The notes: a model not told the origin generated them from the sequence alone. A stretch of DNA of 64,000 nucleotides from Devosia sp. (GCA_015234425.1 JADGNE010000017.1:213667-277666); one strand, 5' to 3'. Numbered from the stretch's first letter, positions 20,232 to 30,068 are shown. Numbers and translations: made by a program.

Positions 20232-21308
20232 ATGTCCGACGCACAAAACCTGCCATCAAATAGTCTTTCGTACAAGCAGGCTGGGGTCGATATCGATGCC
20301 GGCAATGCCCTTGTCGAGGCCATCAAGCCCGCAGTGAAATCGACGCGTCGGCCCGGCGCCGATGGAGAGATCGGCGGTTTCGGTGGTCTGTTCGATCTCA
20401 AGGCCGCCGGTTTTGTCGATCCTGTCCTGGTTGCCGCCAATGACGGCGTGGGCACCAAGCTCAAGATTGCCATCGACACCGGCAAGCACGACACCATCGG
20501 CCAGGATCTGGTCGCCATGTGTGTCAACGACCTCATTGTCCAGGGCGCCGAGCCGCTGTTTTTCCTCGACTATTTTGCCACCGGCAAGCTCGACGTCGAA
20601 CAGGGCACGGCCATCGTCAACGGCATCGCCCATGGCTGCCGCCTCGCCGGCTGCGCGCTGATCGGCGGCGAGACAGCTGAAATGCCCGGCATGTATCAGG
20701 GCAATGACTATGATCTGGCTGGTTTTGCGGTCGGCGCCGCCGAGCGCGGCGCCCTGCTGCCCCGCAAGGACATTGCTGCCGGTGACGTGCTCGTCGCCGT
20801 GGCCTCCTCGGGCGTCCACTCCAATGGCTACTCGCTGGTCCGCAAGATCGTCGAAGTGTCCGGCCTCGCCTGGGATGCTCCGGCGCCCTTCGCCGAAGGC
20901 AAGACGCTGGCTGAAGCCTTGCTCGAGCCGACCCGCATCTATGTGAAGTCGATCCTTGCCGCCCTCAAGGCCGGTCACGGTATCAAGGCCCTCGCCCACA
21001 TCACCGGCGGCGGCTTCATCGACAATATTCCCCGCGTCCTGCCAGATCATCTGGCCGCTGATATCGATCTCGGCGCCGTCAGCGTTCCGGCCGTCTTCGG
21101 CTGGCTGGCCAAGGTCGGCGGCATGGACGAACGTGAAATGCTCCGCACCTTTAACTGCGGCGTCGGCATGCTGGTGGCCGTGGCCCCGGCCGACGCTGAA
21201 AAGCTCGTGGAAAGCCTCACTGAATCAGGTGAAACCGCTGCCATCGTCGGCGCCCTCACCGAGCGCACTGGCGAAGCCGTGACCTTCCGCGGCGCGCTCA
21301 AGCTGTGA
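20232..21308 (+). CDS. purM: Phosphoribosylformylglycinamidine cyclo-ligase (AIR synthetase)
   Basis: This is the fifth step of purine synthesis, closing the imidazole ring with ATP. It has 358 residues: it starts with [17 protein letters not shown], has the nucleotide-binding segments [18 protein letters not shown] and [16 protein letters not shown], and the catalytic-loop text [12 protein letters not shown]. The C-terminal half contains [15 protein letters not shown]. It overlaps purN by the GTGA sequence, so the two are translationally coupled. Confidence 0.97.
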   Translation: MSDAQNLPSNSLSYKQAGVDIDAGNALVEAIKPAVKSTRRPGADGEIGGFGGLFDLKAAGFVDPVLVAANDGVGTKLKIAIDTGKHDTIGQDLVAMCVNDLIVQGAEPLFFLDYFATGKLDVEQGTAIVNGIAHGCRLAGCALIGGETAEMPGMYQGNDYDLAGFAVGAAERGALLPRKDIAAGDVLVAVASSGVHSNGYSLVRKIVEVSGLAWDAPAPFAEGKTLAEALLEPTRIYVKSILAALKAGHGIKALAHITGGGFIDNIPRVLPDHLAADIDLGAVSVPAVFGWLAKVGGMDEREMLRTFNCGVGMLVAVAPADAEKLVESLTESGETAAIVGALTERTGEAVTFRGALKL

Positions 21309-21883
21309 GCCGCAAGAAGGTCGGCATACTGATCTCAGGGCGCGGATCGAACATGTCCGCGCTCATCGAGGCTGCCAAGGTTCCTGACTATCCCGCTGAA
21401 ATCGTTGGGATTTTATCCAACCGCGCATCAGCAGCCGGGCTACAGGTCGCAGCCGCCGAAGGCATTGCCACGGCCTCGCTTGCCCAGAGCAAGTTCCTGT
21501 CGCGAGACATGTTCGAAGACACTGTCAGCCAGGTTCTCGAGAGCTGGGAGGTCGACATCGTCTGCCTCGCCGGCTTCATGCGCATCCTAGGCGAGGACTT
21601 CGTCAACCGCTGGGCCGGTCGGATGATCAACATCCACCCGTCCCTGCTGCCACTCTACAAGGGCCTCGACACCCATGCCCGGGCCATCGCCGATGGCGCT
21701 ACCGAACATGGCTGCACGGTCCATTATGTGACACCCGGCCTCGACGAGGGTGAGGCAATTCTGCAGGCCAAGGTCCCGGTTCTTGCCGGTGACACGCCGG
21801 AGACACTGTCGGCCCGCGTGCTGGTCGAAGAGCACCGCATCTACCCCGAAGCGCTCAAGATCCTGGCGAACCGCCTGCCCTGA
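21305..21883 (+). CDS. purN: Phosphoribosylglycinamide formyltransferase
   Basis: It adds the formyl group from 10-formyltetrahydrofolate to GAR, the third step of purine synthesis. It has 192 residues, begins [20 protein letters not shown], and has the folate-binding catalytic Asn-His-Asp set with Asn-Ile-His in [13 protein letters not shown] and Asp in the [10 protein letters not shown] segment. The GTG start overlaps the purM TGA. A 9-bp hairpin spans its stop codon. Confidence 0.97.
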   Translation: MSRKKVGILISGRGSNMSALIEAAKVPDYPAEIVGILSNRASAAGLQVAAAEGIATASLAQSKFLSRDMFEDTVSQVLESWEVDIVCLAGFMRILGEDFVNRWAGRMINIHPSLLPLYKGLDTHARAIADGATEHGCTVHYVTPGLDEGEAILQAKVPVLAGDTPETLSARVLVEEHRIYPEALKILANRLP

Positions 21884-21894
21884 TCGGGCAGGCG
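21872..21894 (+). terminator. Hairpin spanning the purN stop codon
   Basis: CGCCTGCCC (21872-21880) and GGGCAGGCG (21886-21894) form a perfect 9-bp stem around TGATC; the purN TGA is inside the loop. No U-run follows, so it may end transcription weakly or protect the 3' end rather than act as a classical terminator. Confidence 0.4.
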
Positions 21895-21989
21895 CAGTCC
21901 ATCACCAGAATTGATCACCTCATCGTCAAATTCGGTTCGACCTTTGTTCGGGCCGGGCGTAGCGTCCGGCGTCTTTCGAGGATGCTGTT

Positions 21990-22880
21990 ATGAGTCTGCG
22001 CGATTGGTCCTGGATCATTCTTCTGGGCGCCATCTGGGGTTGCTCCTTTGTCTTCAACGCCATTCTGATCCGTGAGATCGGCCCGGTCTGGGTGACGGCA
22101 CTCCGCGTGTCCATCGGCGCGCTCGGGTGCTGGGTGGTCATGCTGGCGCTGAAGAAATCCGTGCCACGCGATCCCAAGCTCTGGCTGCAGCTGGCTGGCC
22201 TTGGCGTCATCGCCTATGCCATTCCCTTCGCGCTCTTCCCGCTCGCACAGGCACATCTCGCCAGCGGCATCGCCGCCATCATCAATGCGCTGACGCCGAT
22301 GGTCACCGCGCTCATCTCCCATTTCTGGCTGGGCGGCGAAAAAGCCTCGCGGACCAAATTCACCGGCGTCGCCATCGGCTTTGTCGGCGCGGCGATCCTC
22401 GTGTCCCCGGCGTTGACCTCGGGCGGCTCATCGCAGCTCTGGGCCGTTGCCGCCTGCCTTGGCGCTACTCTCTGCTATGCGCTCTCGCTCAATATCACGC
22501 GCAGCTACAAGCACATCGAGCCAACCGCGTTTGCAGCCATGGCCTTGACCGGTGCCGCCGTCATCGCGGTGCCCGTCGCTTTTCTCACAGAAGGCGTTCC
22601 GGTGATCACCCGAGCCGAATCCTGGGGCGCGGCGATCGCGATTGGCCTGCTCTCGACTGCCTTTACCTTCCAGATCATGTACCGGATCCTTCCCCGCGTC
22701 GGCGCCACCAATTTCGCCACCACCACCTTCATCGCCCCGATATCGGCCCTGCTGATCGGCGTGACGGTTCTCGGCGAAACCATCCTGCCCATTCAGATCA
22801 TCGGCATGGTGGTGATCTTCTTCGGTCTCTTCTTCATCGACGGCCGCATTCGACACCTCTGGAAAGCCGCACGAGGCTGA
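21990..22880 (+). CDS. EamA/DMT-family transporter
   Basis: This 296-residue inner-membrane protein has about ten hydrophobic segments in two repeated EamA halves (first half begins WSWIILLGAIWGCSFVFNA; second begins near residue 152 with LWAVAACLGATLCYALSLN). Members export amino acids or other small metabolites. The substrate is not predictable. It is a single gene, 106 bases after purN. Confidence 0.92.
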   Translation: MSLRDWSWIILLGAIWGCSFVFNAILIREIGPVWVTALRVSIGALGCWVVMLALKKSVPRDPKLWLQLAGLGVIAYAIPFALFPLAQAHLASGIAAIINALTPMVTALISHFWLGGEKASRTKFTGVAIGFVGAAILVSPALTSGGSSQLWAVAACLGATLCYALSLNITRSYKHIEPTAFAAMALTGAAVIAVPVAFLTEGVPVITRAESWGAAIAIGLLSTAFTFQIMYRILPRVGATNFATTTFIAPISALLIGVTVLGETILPIQIIGMVVIFFGLFFIDGRIRHLWKAARG

Positions 22881-22930
22881 CTTAGGATCACGCTGTCGCC
22901 GGCTCCACCGGTGGCAGGAGGTCCGTGTCC

Positions 22931-23509
22931 ATGTACATCAAGACCATCACCCCTGACGACGCCACAGGCGCCGTCGCCGATATCTACAAGGCCGAGATCG
23001 ACGCGATGGGCCGCGTCATGGAGGCCACTCAGTGCTGGTCGGCTCGACCCGACATGCTGGTCCCGATCGAAAACCTGCTTCACCAGATGCGCGACGGGTT
23101 CTCCCTTGGCCTCGAGAACTTCCGCCTGATCACGCTGATCGTCGCCAAGCACGTCCCCTCGAGCTATTGCTCGCATGTCTATTTCAAGTCGCTGTCGCAG
23201 ATGCTCGGCCGGGACAAGACCCTTGCCATCCAGGACGATTATCGCACGGCCGGGCTGAGTGACCAGCAGGTCGCCATGCTGGCCTATGCCGAACAGATCA
23301 CCCTGGACGCCTCCCGCATCACCGAGGCTGATATCGACGCATTGCGCTCCGTCGGCCTTACCGATCTCAACATCGCCGACATCGCGCTGGCGGCATCATT
23401 TCGCAATTTCCTTAGCCGCTATTTTGATGCCGTCGGGGCCACCGTCGAGCCGGAGTTTCTCGATGCCGATCCCGCCGTGCGCGCTCGCATGGCCGTGGGT
23501 AAACAGTAG
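22931..23509 (+). CDS. Carboxymuconolactone decarboxylase / AhpD-like family protein
   Basis: This 192-residue, mainly helical protein resembles AhpD-type peroxidase-related enzymes. The functional stretch is SSYCSHVYFKSL near residue 76, where one Cys and one His replace the CxxC pair of classical AhpD, so a disulfide-based peroxidase mechanism is uncertain. The preceding segment NFRLITLIVAKHVP and the second repeat (AEQITLDASRITEADIDALRS) fit the family. AGGAGG at 22916-22921 gives nine bases to ATG 22931 and only three to the in-frame GTG 22925, so I chose the ATG. Confidence 0.82.
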   Translation: MYIKTITPDDATGAVADIYKAEIDAMGRVMEATQCWSARPDMLVPIENLLHQMRDGFSLGLENFRLITLIVAKHVPSSYCSHVYFKSLSQMLGRDKTLAIQDDYRTAGLSDQQVAMLAYAEQITLDASRITEADIDALRSVGLTDLNIADIALAASFRNFLSRYFDAVGATVEPEFLDADPAVRARMAVGKQ

Positions 23510-23561
23510 CGGCAGACGGAACCCCGGGGCGCCCCTACCGTTGAGCTGGCGGAGGTACACC

Positions 23562-23771
23562 ATGAGCACGCCCCGACCCGATATCGACCCGCACGCCCCG
23601 CCCGAATATGAGCCGGCGCCCGATCCGGATTTCCCGCAGCCCGGTCAACCGGGCCAGCCTGGACCGGGACATTTCCCGACGCCTGACCAGCCGGGCACAT
23701 CCCCCGAACCAGCGCCGTCGCCCGAAATCCCGCCCCTGCCGAACGATGTGCCGCGCCCGAGGGAGATCTGA
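23562..23771 (+). CDS. Small proline-rich protein, unknown
   Basis: This 69-residue protein has about one third Pro and many Asp, Glu and Gly, with no hydrophobic segment; it is likely disordered. It contains short repeats such as PGQPGQPGPG. GGAGG stands six bases before the ATG, which supports real translation. The next gene, also small and proline-rich, starts two bases after its stop, and the pair is probably one transcript. No family recognised. Confidence 0.6.
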   Translation: MSTPRPDIDPHAPPEYEPAPDPDFPQPGQPGQPGPGHFPTPDQPGTSPEPAPSPEIPPLPNDVPRPREI

Positions 23772-23773
23772 AA

Positions 23774-23962
23774 ATGGATCCGAATAAAAACAACGAGCCG
23801 GACATTCCTGTCCGGCCCGCCAAGCCTCAACCACCCATGCCCGTGCACCTGCCCACGGGGGATGCGGAGCATCCGCATTCATCCCCGTTGCGCCACGATG
23901 GCGAAGACGAGGGTATCGACCCCAATCTCCCGCCCGAGCCCGGCCACGACATCAATCCATGA
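23774..23962 (+). CDS. Small proline- and acid-rich protein, unknown
   Basis: This 62-residue protein is hydrophilic and Pro/Asp/His-rich (HLPTGDAEHPHSSPLRHDGE near the middle). GGGAG lies eight bases upstream of its ATG. It directly follows the 69-residue proline-rich gene and has similar composition, so the two may have arisen by duplication or work together. It converges with the YqhA-like gene two bases downstream. No family recognised. Confidence 0.55.
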   Translation: MDPNKNNEPDIPVRPAKPQPPMPVHLPTGDAEHPHSSPLRHDGEDEGIDPNLPPEPGHDINP

Positions 23963-23964
23963 TG

Positions 23965-24531
23965 TCAGTGGGAGGTGTGGATTTTGCTCAGGAAGTAGGT
24001 CAGCGCTGCAATCACCAGAGCGCTGGCACCGCCGAGATATAGAATGTCGATCCCGCCAGCCGACGTAATCGCACGGCCAAGGAAATAGACCGCGAGCACC
24101 GTCACGGCGACGCCCACCAGCTTTCACTTCAGATCATCCAGCGTGCGGATGCGGAGCCAGTTCGGCAGCTCGAGATCCTGGTCGAAATAGAGCTGATAGA
24201 GCCCCAGCGACACCACCTGCACGACTGTCGCGGGCAGGAACAGGTCCACGAGCTCAATGGCGTGCAGCAGGGCCTCGTCATGGCTCAACCGGTGATCGAC
24301 CGAAAAGAAGAGGCCATCGAGGAAATGCCAGGTCTCGAACGCGCCATAGACCATCAACGCCAGTGAGGCGGCCATGGTCGCCAGCACCGGGATGAGAATA
24401 ACGCCACTGAACAGCTTGCCGATCAGCCTGATGATCCAGGGCGCCTTGTGAGCCACAAAGGCCGCCCCGATGGAGGTGGAACGGGAGGACCGTTCCTTTT
24501 CCGGTTCAATGGTCAATCTATTCGATCCCAA
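23965..24531 (-). pseudogene. YqhA/UPF0114-family membrane protein interrupted by an in-frame TGA
   Basis: The upstream part (24124-24531) has membrane segments ILIPVLATMAASLALMVYGA and ATVVQVVSLGLYQLYF and ends at LRIRTLDDLK followed by TGA. The same frame continues without shift to 23965 as KLVGVAVTVLAVYFLGRAI, a short loop, and then ASALVIAALTYFLSKIHTSH. The C-terminal part supplies the last two membrane helices expected in this family of about 165-185 residues. One codon change (for example CGA to TGA) explains the break. It starts at a TTG (24531 or 24516) overlapping the end of gatB. It may be a pseudogene, a sequencing error, or two separately translated pieces (a GTG at 24117 could restart). 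Confidence 0.65.
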
Positions 24532-26017
24532 GCTTCTGCTTCATCAAATCGTTGAGCGCCTGCGGGTTGGCCTTGCCGCCCGAAGCCTTCATCGCCTGGC
24601 CGACAAACCAGCCGATCATGGTCGGCTTGGCCTTGACCTTCTCGACCTGATCGGGATTGGCGGCGATGATTTCGTCGACGATCTTTTCGATCGCACCGAG
24701 ATCGGTCACCTGCTTGAGGCCACGACGCTCGACGATCTCGGCCGGATCGCCCTCGGGCTCCTCGGAGATGAGAATCTGCAGAACGTCCTTGCCGCCCTTG
24801 GACGAGATCGTCCCGGCAGCGATCAGGTCCACTAGACCGGCGATCTGGGACGGCTGAAGATGGGTTTCCCAAACGGCCAGACCCTGGCTGTTGGCAAAGG
24901 CCGCCACGTCAGCGTTGAGAATGTTCGCCACGGCCTTGCCGTCGCGCTTGGTGCCACCAAAAGCCACGCAGGCTTCATAGTAGTCGGCCGTCTCACGCTC
25001 GAGCGTCAGCACCATGGCGTCATAGGCGGTCACGCCATAATCGGCGATGAAACGAGCCTGCTTTTCGTCCGGCAGCTCCGGCAGGTGCTGGGCCAGCTCG
25101 GCAATAAAGGCGTCGTCGAACTCGAGCGGCAGCAGGTCCGGATCGGGGAAGTAGCGATAGTCATGCGCTTCTTCCTTGGAGCGCATCGACCGGGTCTCGC
25201 CGTTCTTCGGGTCGAACAGGCGGGTTTCCTGGTCGATGGAACCACCGTCTTCCAGAATGTCGATCTGGCGGCGCGCCTCATATTCGATGGCCATGCCGGC
25301 AAAGCGGATCGAGTTGACGTTCTTGATCTCGCAACGCGTGCCGAATTCACCACCCGGACGGCGCACGGACACGTTCACGTCGGCGCGCATGGAGCCCTGC
25401 TCCATATTGCCGTCGCATGTGCCGAGATAGCGCAGGATGGTGCGCAGCTTGGCCAGATAGGCCTTGGCTTCTTCCGACGAGCGCAGGTCAGGCTTGGAGA
25501 CGATTTCCATCAGCGCCACGCCCGACCGGTTGAGGTCGACAAAGCTCATGTTCGGGTGCTGATCGTGGATCGACTTGCCAGCGTCCTGCTCGAGGTGCAG
25601 GCGCTCGATACCGATCTCGATCTGCTCGCCGTCGACGTCGAGCAAAACCTTGCCCTCGCCCACGATCGGGTCCTTGAACTGGGAGATCTGGTAGCCCTGC
25701 GGCAGGTCCGGATAGAAATAATTCTTGCGGTCAAACACCGAGCGCTTGTTGATCTGGGCCTTGAGCCCGAGACCAGTCCGCACGGCCTGGCGCACGCATT
25801 CCTCGTTGATGACGGGCAGCATGCCGGGCATGGCGGCGTCAACGAAGCTCACATTGGCATTGGGGGGATTGCCGAAGGCGGTCGAGGATCCCGAGAACAG
25901 CTTGCTCTCGCTCGTCACCTGCGCATGCACTTCCATGCCGATGATCACTTCCCAATCGCCGGTGGAACCGGAAATCAGGCGCTTCTTGTCGGGGGTGCGG
26001 GTATCGACGAGTGTCAC
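24518..26017 (-). CDS. gatB: Asp/Glu-tRNA amidotransferase subunit B
   Basis: This is the kinase and tRNA-binding subunit of GatCAB, which amidates Glu-tRNA-Gln and Asp-tRNA-Asn. It has 499 residues: catalytic cradle starting [13 protein letters not shown], zinc/active-site part with [19 protein letters not shown], and the C-terminal YqeY-like tail domain ([19 protein letters not shown]). The start is GTG 26017 ([13 protein letters not shown]), with AGGA seven bases before it and the usual family N-terminus; an in-frame TTG at 26080 is less likely. It is on the same strand as gatA and gatC but separated by about 2.1 kb. Confidence 0.96.
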   Translation of the reverse strand: MTLVDTRTPDKKRLISGSTGDWEVIIGMEVHAQVTSESKLFSGSSTAFGNPPNANVSFVDAAMPGMLPVINEECVRQAVRTGLGLKAQINKRSVFDRKNYFYPDLPQGYQISQFKDPIVGEGKVLLDVDGEQIEIGIERLHLEQDAGKSIHDQHPNMSFVDLNRSGVALMEIVSKPDLRSSEEAKAYLAKLRTILRYLGTCDGNMEQGSMRADVNVSVRRPGGEFGTRCEIKNVNSIRFAGMAIEYEARRQIDILEDGGSIDQETRLFDPKNGETRSMRSKEEAHDYRYFPDPDLLPLEFDDAFIAELAQHLPELPDEKQARFIADYGVTAYDAMVLTLERETADYYEACVAFGGTKRDGKAVANILNADVAAFANSQGLAVWETHLQPSQIAGLVDLIAAGTISSKGGKDVLQILISEEPEGDPAEIVERRGLKQVTDLGAIEKIVDEIIAANPDQVEKVKAKPTMIGWFVGQAMKASGGKANPQALNDLMKQKLGIE

Positions 26018-26107
26018 TTGGCGGTCCTGAACATCAAAGAAATTCGCTCTGTGCTTAGCGGGCTTGGCCCGGCGTTGCAACAGTCACGGCAGCCATGGAA
26101 CAGGGAC

Positions 26108-26617
26108 TTATTCGCCGTATTGGTCGCCGGAAAGCGGGTTCAGGCGTTTTTCGAGATGCACGCTCATGAAACTCTGGCGTACATCGCCGTCGCTGCCGCG
26201 CAGCGCCATGATCCTGTAGCCCTGCCGTTCGTAGAAACGCACCGCCCGCACATTGTCGGCCGGTGTCTCGAGGTGCACGCGCTCGGCGCCTTCGAGTTCG
26301 AGCATGACTTCCATGCGGCTGAGCAGTTCCCTGCCCACGCCCTGCCCCTGACATTCGGGTGCGACGAAGAGGAAGGGGATATAGTTGCGGCGCGGGATAC
26401 GGGAACACCAGCCGACCAGTTCCTGCTCGTGACTGGCGATGATGGCATGCTGCCACCCGAGCGCTGCGGCCTGGGAGAGGCGCCGCCGCTCCGATTCGCG
26501 CATCATCGGCGCTTCGGTCAGCAGCGGCAGGATGCCGGTTTCCCAGGCTTCATAGGCAAGCGTCGCCATGCGGGGCGCATCGGCGAGTTCGGCTTTTCGT
26601 ATCGCTGTCCGGGGCAC
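26108..26617 (-). CDS. GNAT-family N-acetyltransferase
   Basis: This 169-residue protein has the acetyl-CoA-binding motif A VAPECQGQGVGRELL near residue 86 and motif B NVRAVRFYERQGYRI. It probably acetylates a small molecule or protein amine; the substrate is unknown. It starts at GTG 26617 with GGGAG six bases upstream. The gene lies between chorismate mutase and gatB on the same strand. Confidence 0.87.
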   Translation of the reverse strand: MPRTAIRKAELADAPRMATLAYEAWETGILPLLTEAPMMRESERRRLSQAAALGWQHAIIASHEQELVGWCSRIPRRNYIPFLFVAPECQGQGVGRELLSRMEVMLELEGAERVHLETPADNVRAVRFYERQGYRIMALRGSDGDVRQSFMSVHLEKRLNPLSGDQYGE

Positions 26618-26663
26618 GACGAACTCCCGTGGCCGCCTGTCACGGCGCCACAGGGCGCCGATA

Positions 26664-26978
26664 TCACCGAGCGCGGCGGCGCGCTGCGATGATGCCCTTT
26701 TCGTAATTGATGTTCCAGTCGATCAGGGTCCGCCAGATAAGTTCCGCCTGATCTTCGTCCAAATCAAGGTCAAGACTGCGTCCGCGCACCTTATTGATCA
26801 CCGCCTCGATGCGAACGGCGTCAAATGCCTCGTGCGGATCGGTCTTGATCTCGGCCATGCGCGTCACATAGGCGTGCCGCTCCGCGAACAGCGTCAGCAG
26901 CGCCTGGTCGATCCGATCAATCTCGGCGCGCACATCGTCTTTGGTTTCGCATTCAGCGGGCAGTTTGGCAGCGGTCAC
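26664..26978 (-). CDS. Chorismate mutase (AroQ type)
   Basis: This 104-residue all-helical chorismate mutase converts chorismate to prephenate for Phe and Tyr. Recognisable are DDVRAEIDRIDQALLTLFAER, YVTRMAEIK and the last helix with WRTLIDWNINYEKG. It starts at GTG 26978 (MTAAKLPAE), with GAGGA six bases before; the longer open frame beginning GTG 27014 lacks such a site. Short AroQ proteins can also act as isochorismate pyruvate lyases, but no siderophore genes are near. Confidence 0.88.
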   Translation of the reverse strand: MTAAKLPAECETKDDVRAEIDRIDQALLTLFAERHAYVTRMAEIKTDPHEAFDAVRIEAVINKVRGRSLDLDLDEDQAELIWRTLIDWNINYEKGIIAARRRAR

Positions 26979-27242
26979 GGGCTTTCCTCGACATTTTGTG
27001 TGGCAGGTGTGCACCGCCCGACGGGCGATTTCAACCGCATCACAGCCAAAATCTGGACGAATTCTCCCGGATCCGCTAGACCAAAAGCCATGTCCAGTCA
27101 GTTTGAGATTGTCTGATTACCCATGCAATCAGGATGGGGCCGAATAAACCACCTGCCGCCGTGCGTGATGCCGTCGGCGGGTATCGTTTGTTCGCGGCCA
27201 TATGCCTTCGGCGTGCGGCCGCCCTTCGACACTCCAGACACA

Positions 27243-27485
27243 ATGAACATTTCACGAGACGAACGGCGCGTTCTCAACGCGCTCTCCCTTGGCGGGAAGA
27301 TTGCGATTCTCCGCGACGATGATGGCCGCGCCATCGACGTCGAATGCTACAGCCGCGAAGGCTGGCTCCTCTCCAACTGCACATTCGACCTTTTCAAGCG
27401 CCTGCGCGCCAAGAAGGTGATCGCGTCCAAAGGCGGAGAGGCCTACCGCATCACCCGCACCGGCCTCGGCCTGCTGCGCGCATAG
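27243..27485 (+). CDS. UPF0386/YjhX-family protein
   Basis: This 80-residue protein matches YjhX: MNISRDERRVLNALSLGG, then VECYSREGWLLSNCTFDLF and the end YRITRTGLGLLRA. E. coli YjhX has been called a putative toxin of a YjhX-YjhQ pair, but most homologues are stand-alone. The fold looks like a winged helix. No antitoxin-like gene (GNAT-type YjhQ) is directly adjacent, though two GNAT genes lie within 3 kb. Confidence 0.8.
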   Translation: MNISRDERRVLNALSLGGKIAILRDDDGRAIDVECYSREGWLLSNCTFDLFKRLRAKKVIASKGGEAYRITRTGLGLLRA

Positions 27486-27511
27486 CGGGCCCCCATAGAG
27501 GCGCCACCGTC

Positions 27512-27534
27512 ATTGCCCGGTACATCCGGGCAAT
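27512..27534. repeat. Palindromic intergenic repeat, copy 1
   Basis: ATTGCCCGG-tacat-CCGGGCAAT: 9-bp arms with a 5-base loop, preceded by TC and followed by CCA. The same arms and flanks recur at 34924-34946 with a different loop. It is a REP-like intergenic element just after the YjhX gene. Confidence 0.7.
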
Positions 27535-27587
27535 CCACGCTTGCGGAACGACCGGTGCCAACGGATTCTAGGCCGGTCACAAGCAAT

Positions 27588-27619
27588 AAAAAAGGGCCGC
27601 AGGATCTCTCCTGCGGCCC
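27588..27619 (-). terminator. Intrinsic terminator downstream of the 105-residue gene
   Basis: GGGCCGCAGGA (27594-27604) pairs perfectly with TCCTGCGGCCC (27609-27619), followed on the minus strand by a run of six Ts. It lies 20 bases after the stop at 27640. Confidence 0.88.
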
Positions 27620-27639
27620 GAAATCGAGAAAGCCCAAGT

Positions 27640-27957
27640 TCAGTGCTTGGTCACTTCGCTCAGCGCTGCCGCAATGTGTTCCCATTCCTGGGCCACGCTG
27701 GCGGTCGCACGGCGCTTGCCGGCGCGACGATACCAGTAGTCGGCATTGCCCATGTCGGCTTCGATCCAATGCATCAGCGCGTGAACCCAGTCGAAAGGCT
27801 GCACGCCTTCCATGGATTGCACGATCAGATGGGCCCGCTCCCATTCGGGACCGACGCGCAGTTCGCCGCGCTTCAGCCACCACAGGGCCTGAAGCGGCTT
27901 GCTCATGTCCTTGGGCGGCTCGGACCAATCGAGCGTAGTGAAAATATCGACGGCCAT
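27640..27957 (-). CDS. Conserved small protein, unknown function
   Basis: This 105-residue soluble protein is rich in Trp (LDWSEPPKDMSKPLQALWWL, then WVHALMHWIEADMGNADYWY) and ends with a Lys-His tail. It has AGGGA before ATG 27957. I believe similar proteins occur across Hyphomicrobiales without known role, but this is from memory. It is upstream of a strong terminator and separated by 172 bases from gatA, so it is probably a single-gene transcript. Confidence 0.75.
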   Translation of the reverse strand: MAVDIFTTLDWSEPPKDMSKPLQALWWLKRGELRVGPEWERAHLIVQSMEGVQPFDWVHALMHWIEADMGNADYWYRRAGKRRATASVAQEWEHIAAALSEVTKH

Positions 27958-28129
27958 TGGCTTATTCCCTTTTGGCCCGGACGCGGCCAATGGGCGCGTC
28001 ACAACCAGCTTCAACTTGTGCATGGGCGGCACATAGTGCGGATTGGCGACGCGATCAAGCGCCGCCAAGGTGTGGCTCCACCCTGCACACCGTCGAAACG
28101 GGTGAAGATGGGGCCGGCAAAAGCCACTT

Positions 28130-29614
28130 TTACCACCAGCGGGTGGGGGCGAAATCGTCGCCGGTGCTCTTTTCGATGACGCGGGCCGCGGCAAAAAGCG
28201 TCTCTTCATCGAACGGCTTGCCGATGAGCTGCAGGCCAAGCGGCAGGCCCTTGGCGTCGCGCCCGGCCGGCACGGCAATGCCCGGCAGGCCAGCCATGTT
28301 CACGGTCACGGTAAAGATGTCGTTGAGGTACATGGCGACCGGATCGGCTGCCAGCGCCTCGTCGCCAATACCAAAGGCGGCAGAAGGCGTTGCCGGGGTC
28401 AGGATGGCGTCGACACCCGCATGGAAGGCGTCTTCAAAGTCCTTCTTGATCAGGGTGCGGACCTTCTGTGCCTTGACGTAGTAGGCGTCGAAATAGCCGG
28501 CAGACAGCACATAGGTGCCGATCATGATGCGGCGCTTGACCTCGCGGCCGAAACCGGCAGCGCGGGACAGTTCATAAAGATCGGTAATGTCCTTGCCGGA
28601 AACGCGCAGGCCATACTTCACGCCGTCATAGCGAGCGAGGTTAGACGAGGCTTCGGCGGGCGACACGACGTAGTAGGCTGGCAGCGCATATTTGGTATGC
28701 GGCAGCGAGATGTCCTTCACCGTCGCGCCCTCGGCCTTGAGCCATTCAAGGCCCTGGGTCCACAGCGCTTCGATTTCAGCGGGCATGCCATCCATGCGGT
28801 ATTCGCGCGGAACACCGATGGTGAGGCCCTTGACGCCACGCGCGACGGCGGCAGCAAAGTCAGGAACCGGAATGTCGACCGAGGTCGAATCCTTGGGGTC
28901 AAAACCCGACATCGACGTCATCAGCAGCGCCGCGTCTTCGACGGTGCGCGCGATCGGGCCAGCCTGGTCGAGCGAGGATGCATAGGCAACCGTGCCCCAG
29001 CGCGATGCACGGCCATAGGTCGGCTTGATGCCGACGGTGCCGGTGAACGCGGCCGGCTGGCGAATCGAACCACCCGTGTCCGTTGCGGTCGCGCCGGCGC
29101 ACAGCCATGCGGCAACGGCGGCAGCCGAACCACCGGAAGAGCCACCGGCCACCAGCTTGGCGTCAGAGCCTTCCGCGCGGTGCGGATTGACCACCGGACC
29201 GTAATAGGAGGTCTCGTTGGACGAGCCCATGGCGAATTCGTCCATGTTGAGCTTGCCCAGCATCACGGCGCCATCGCGCCAGAGATTGGCGGTCACGGTC
29301 GATTCATACTCTGGCTTGAAGCCGTCGAGGATGTGGCTGGCCGCCTGGGTGTGAACACCCTTGGTGGCGAACAAATCCTTCACGCCCAGCGGAATGCCTT
29401 CCAATGGACCGGCTTCGCCGCGCGCCAGCTTTTCGTCGCTGGCCTTGGCCATGTCGCGCGCTTGCTCGGGCGTTGTCACCACATAGGCGTTGAGCTTGTC
29501 ATTGGCGGCCTCGATGGCGCCGATATAGGAATCGGTCAGCTCGGTCGCGGTAAAGCTCTTGTCCTTGAGGCCCTTGCGGGCTTCGGCGAGGCTCAGCTTG
29601 GTCAGATCAGTCAA
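28130..29614 (-). CDS. gatA: Asp/Glu-tRNA amidotransferase subunit A
   Basis: This is the amidase subunit of GatCAB, which frees ammonia from Gln. It has 494 residues with the amidase signature: catalytic Lys in [14 protein letters not shown], the Ser-Ser pair in [15 protein letters not shown], and nucleophile Ser in [14 protein letters not shown]. The start is TTG 29614 ([16 protein letters not shown]), the canonical GatA N-terminus. The TTG overlaps the stop of the secreted-protein gene before it. Transcription runs gatC, GNAT, secreted protein, gatA. Confidence 0.96.
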   Translation of the reverse strand: MTDLTKLSLAEARKGLKDKSFTATELTDSYIGAIEAANDKLNAYVVTTPEQARDMAKASDEKLARGEAGPLEGIPLGVKDLFATKGVHTQAASHILDGFKPEYESTVTANLWRDGAVMLGKLNMDEFAMGSSNETSYYGPVVNPHRAEGSDAKLVAGGSSGGSAAAVAAWLCAGATATDTGGSIRQPAAFTGTVGIKPTYGRASRWGTVAYASSLDQAGPIARTVEDAALLMTSMSGFDPKDSTSVDIPVPDFAAAVARGVKGLTIGVPREYRMDGMPAEIEALWTQGLEWLKAEGATVKDISLPHTKYALPAYYVVSPAEASSNLARYDGVKYGLRVSGKDITDLYELSRAAGFGREVKRRIMIGTYVLSAGYFDAYYVKAQKVRTLIKKDFEDAFHAGVDAILTPATPSAAFGIGDEALAADPVAMYLNDIFTVTVNMAGLPGIAVPAGRDAKGLPLGLQLIGKPFDEETLFAAARVIEKSTGDDFAPTRWW

Positions 29615-30068
29615 CGGTAATCTCGCTCAGATTGTCGCAGCGTGTGTAGAGCGTTGCGCCGGGTGTCGCAACCTCCGGGTTCGGCTCAAATATGCCGGCG
29701 GCCACCATTGCCGCGTCATAGGCCGAAACCACTTGTATCTGCGTATCGGAATAAGGCGTTATCGCCAGGATATCCGGGTAGATTTCACCCGGCAGTTCGC
29801 AAATCGTATCGACGAAGAGGTGGGTGCTGCCTTCGCGGCCCTTCACCTCGTAGAAATTGCAGTGAAATTCCATGGACTGGATGCCGCGCCCAAAGGTGAG
29901 GCCGAGAAAATCCAGATCCATAAAGGCGTCGATGCCCTTGTCCTCGACGGCTGCGCAGGCAGCCGGGTCGCTGACATAGAGCCTCGTCTGGTCGATGCGC
30001 AGGTCCTCCTGCGCCATGGCGGCGCCGGACCCCAAGATCACCAGACACAACGCCCAGCTCAATTTCAT
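29607..30068 (-). CDS. Secreted small protein, unknown function
   Basis: This 153-residue protein has an evident signal peptide ([20 protein letters not shown], cleavage probably after AMA). The mature part has four Cys ([28 protein letters not shown]) that could form two disulfides in the periplasm. It starts at ATG 30068, which overlaps the GNAT stop (ATGA), and ends overlapping the gatA TTG. I recognise no named family. Confidence 0.82.
   Translation of the reverse strand: MKLSWALCLVILGSGAAMAQEDLRIDQTRLYVSDPAACAAVEDKGIDAFMDLDFLGLTFGRGIQSMEFHCNFYEVKGREGSTHLFVDTICELPGEIYPDILAITPYSDTQIQVVSAYDAAMVAAGIFEPNPEVATPGATLYTRCDNLSEITVD

Noticed and set aside
24860-26692. 610-codon plus-strand frame opposite gatB and the GNAT gene
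   Set aside because: It is a shadow of gatB codon bias; no recognisable domain.
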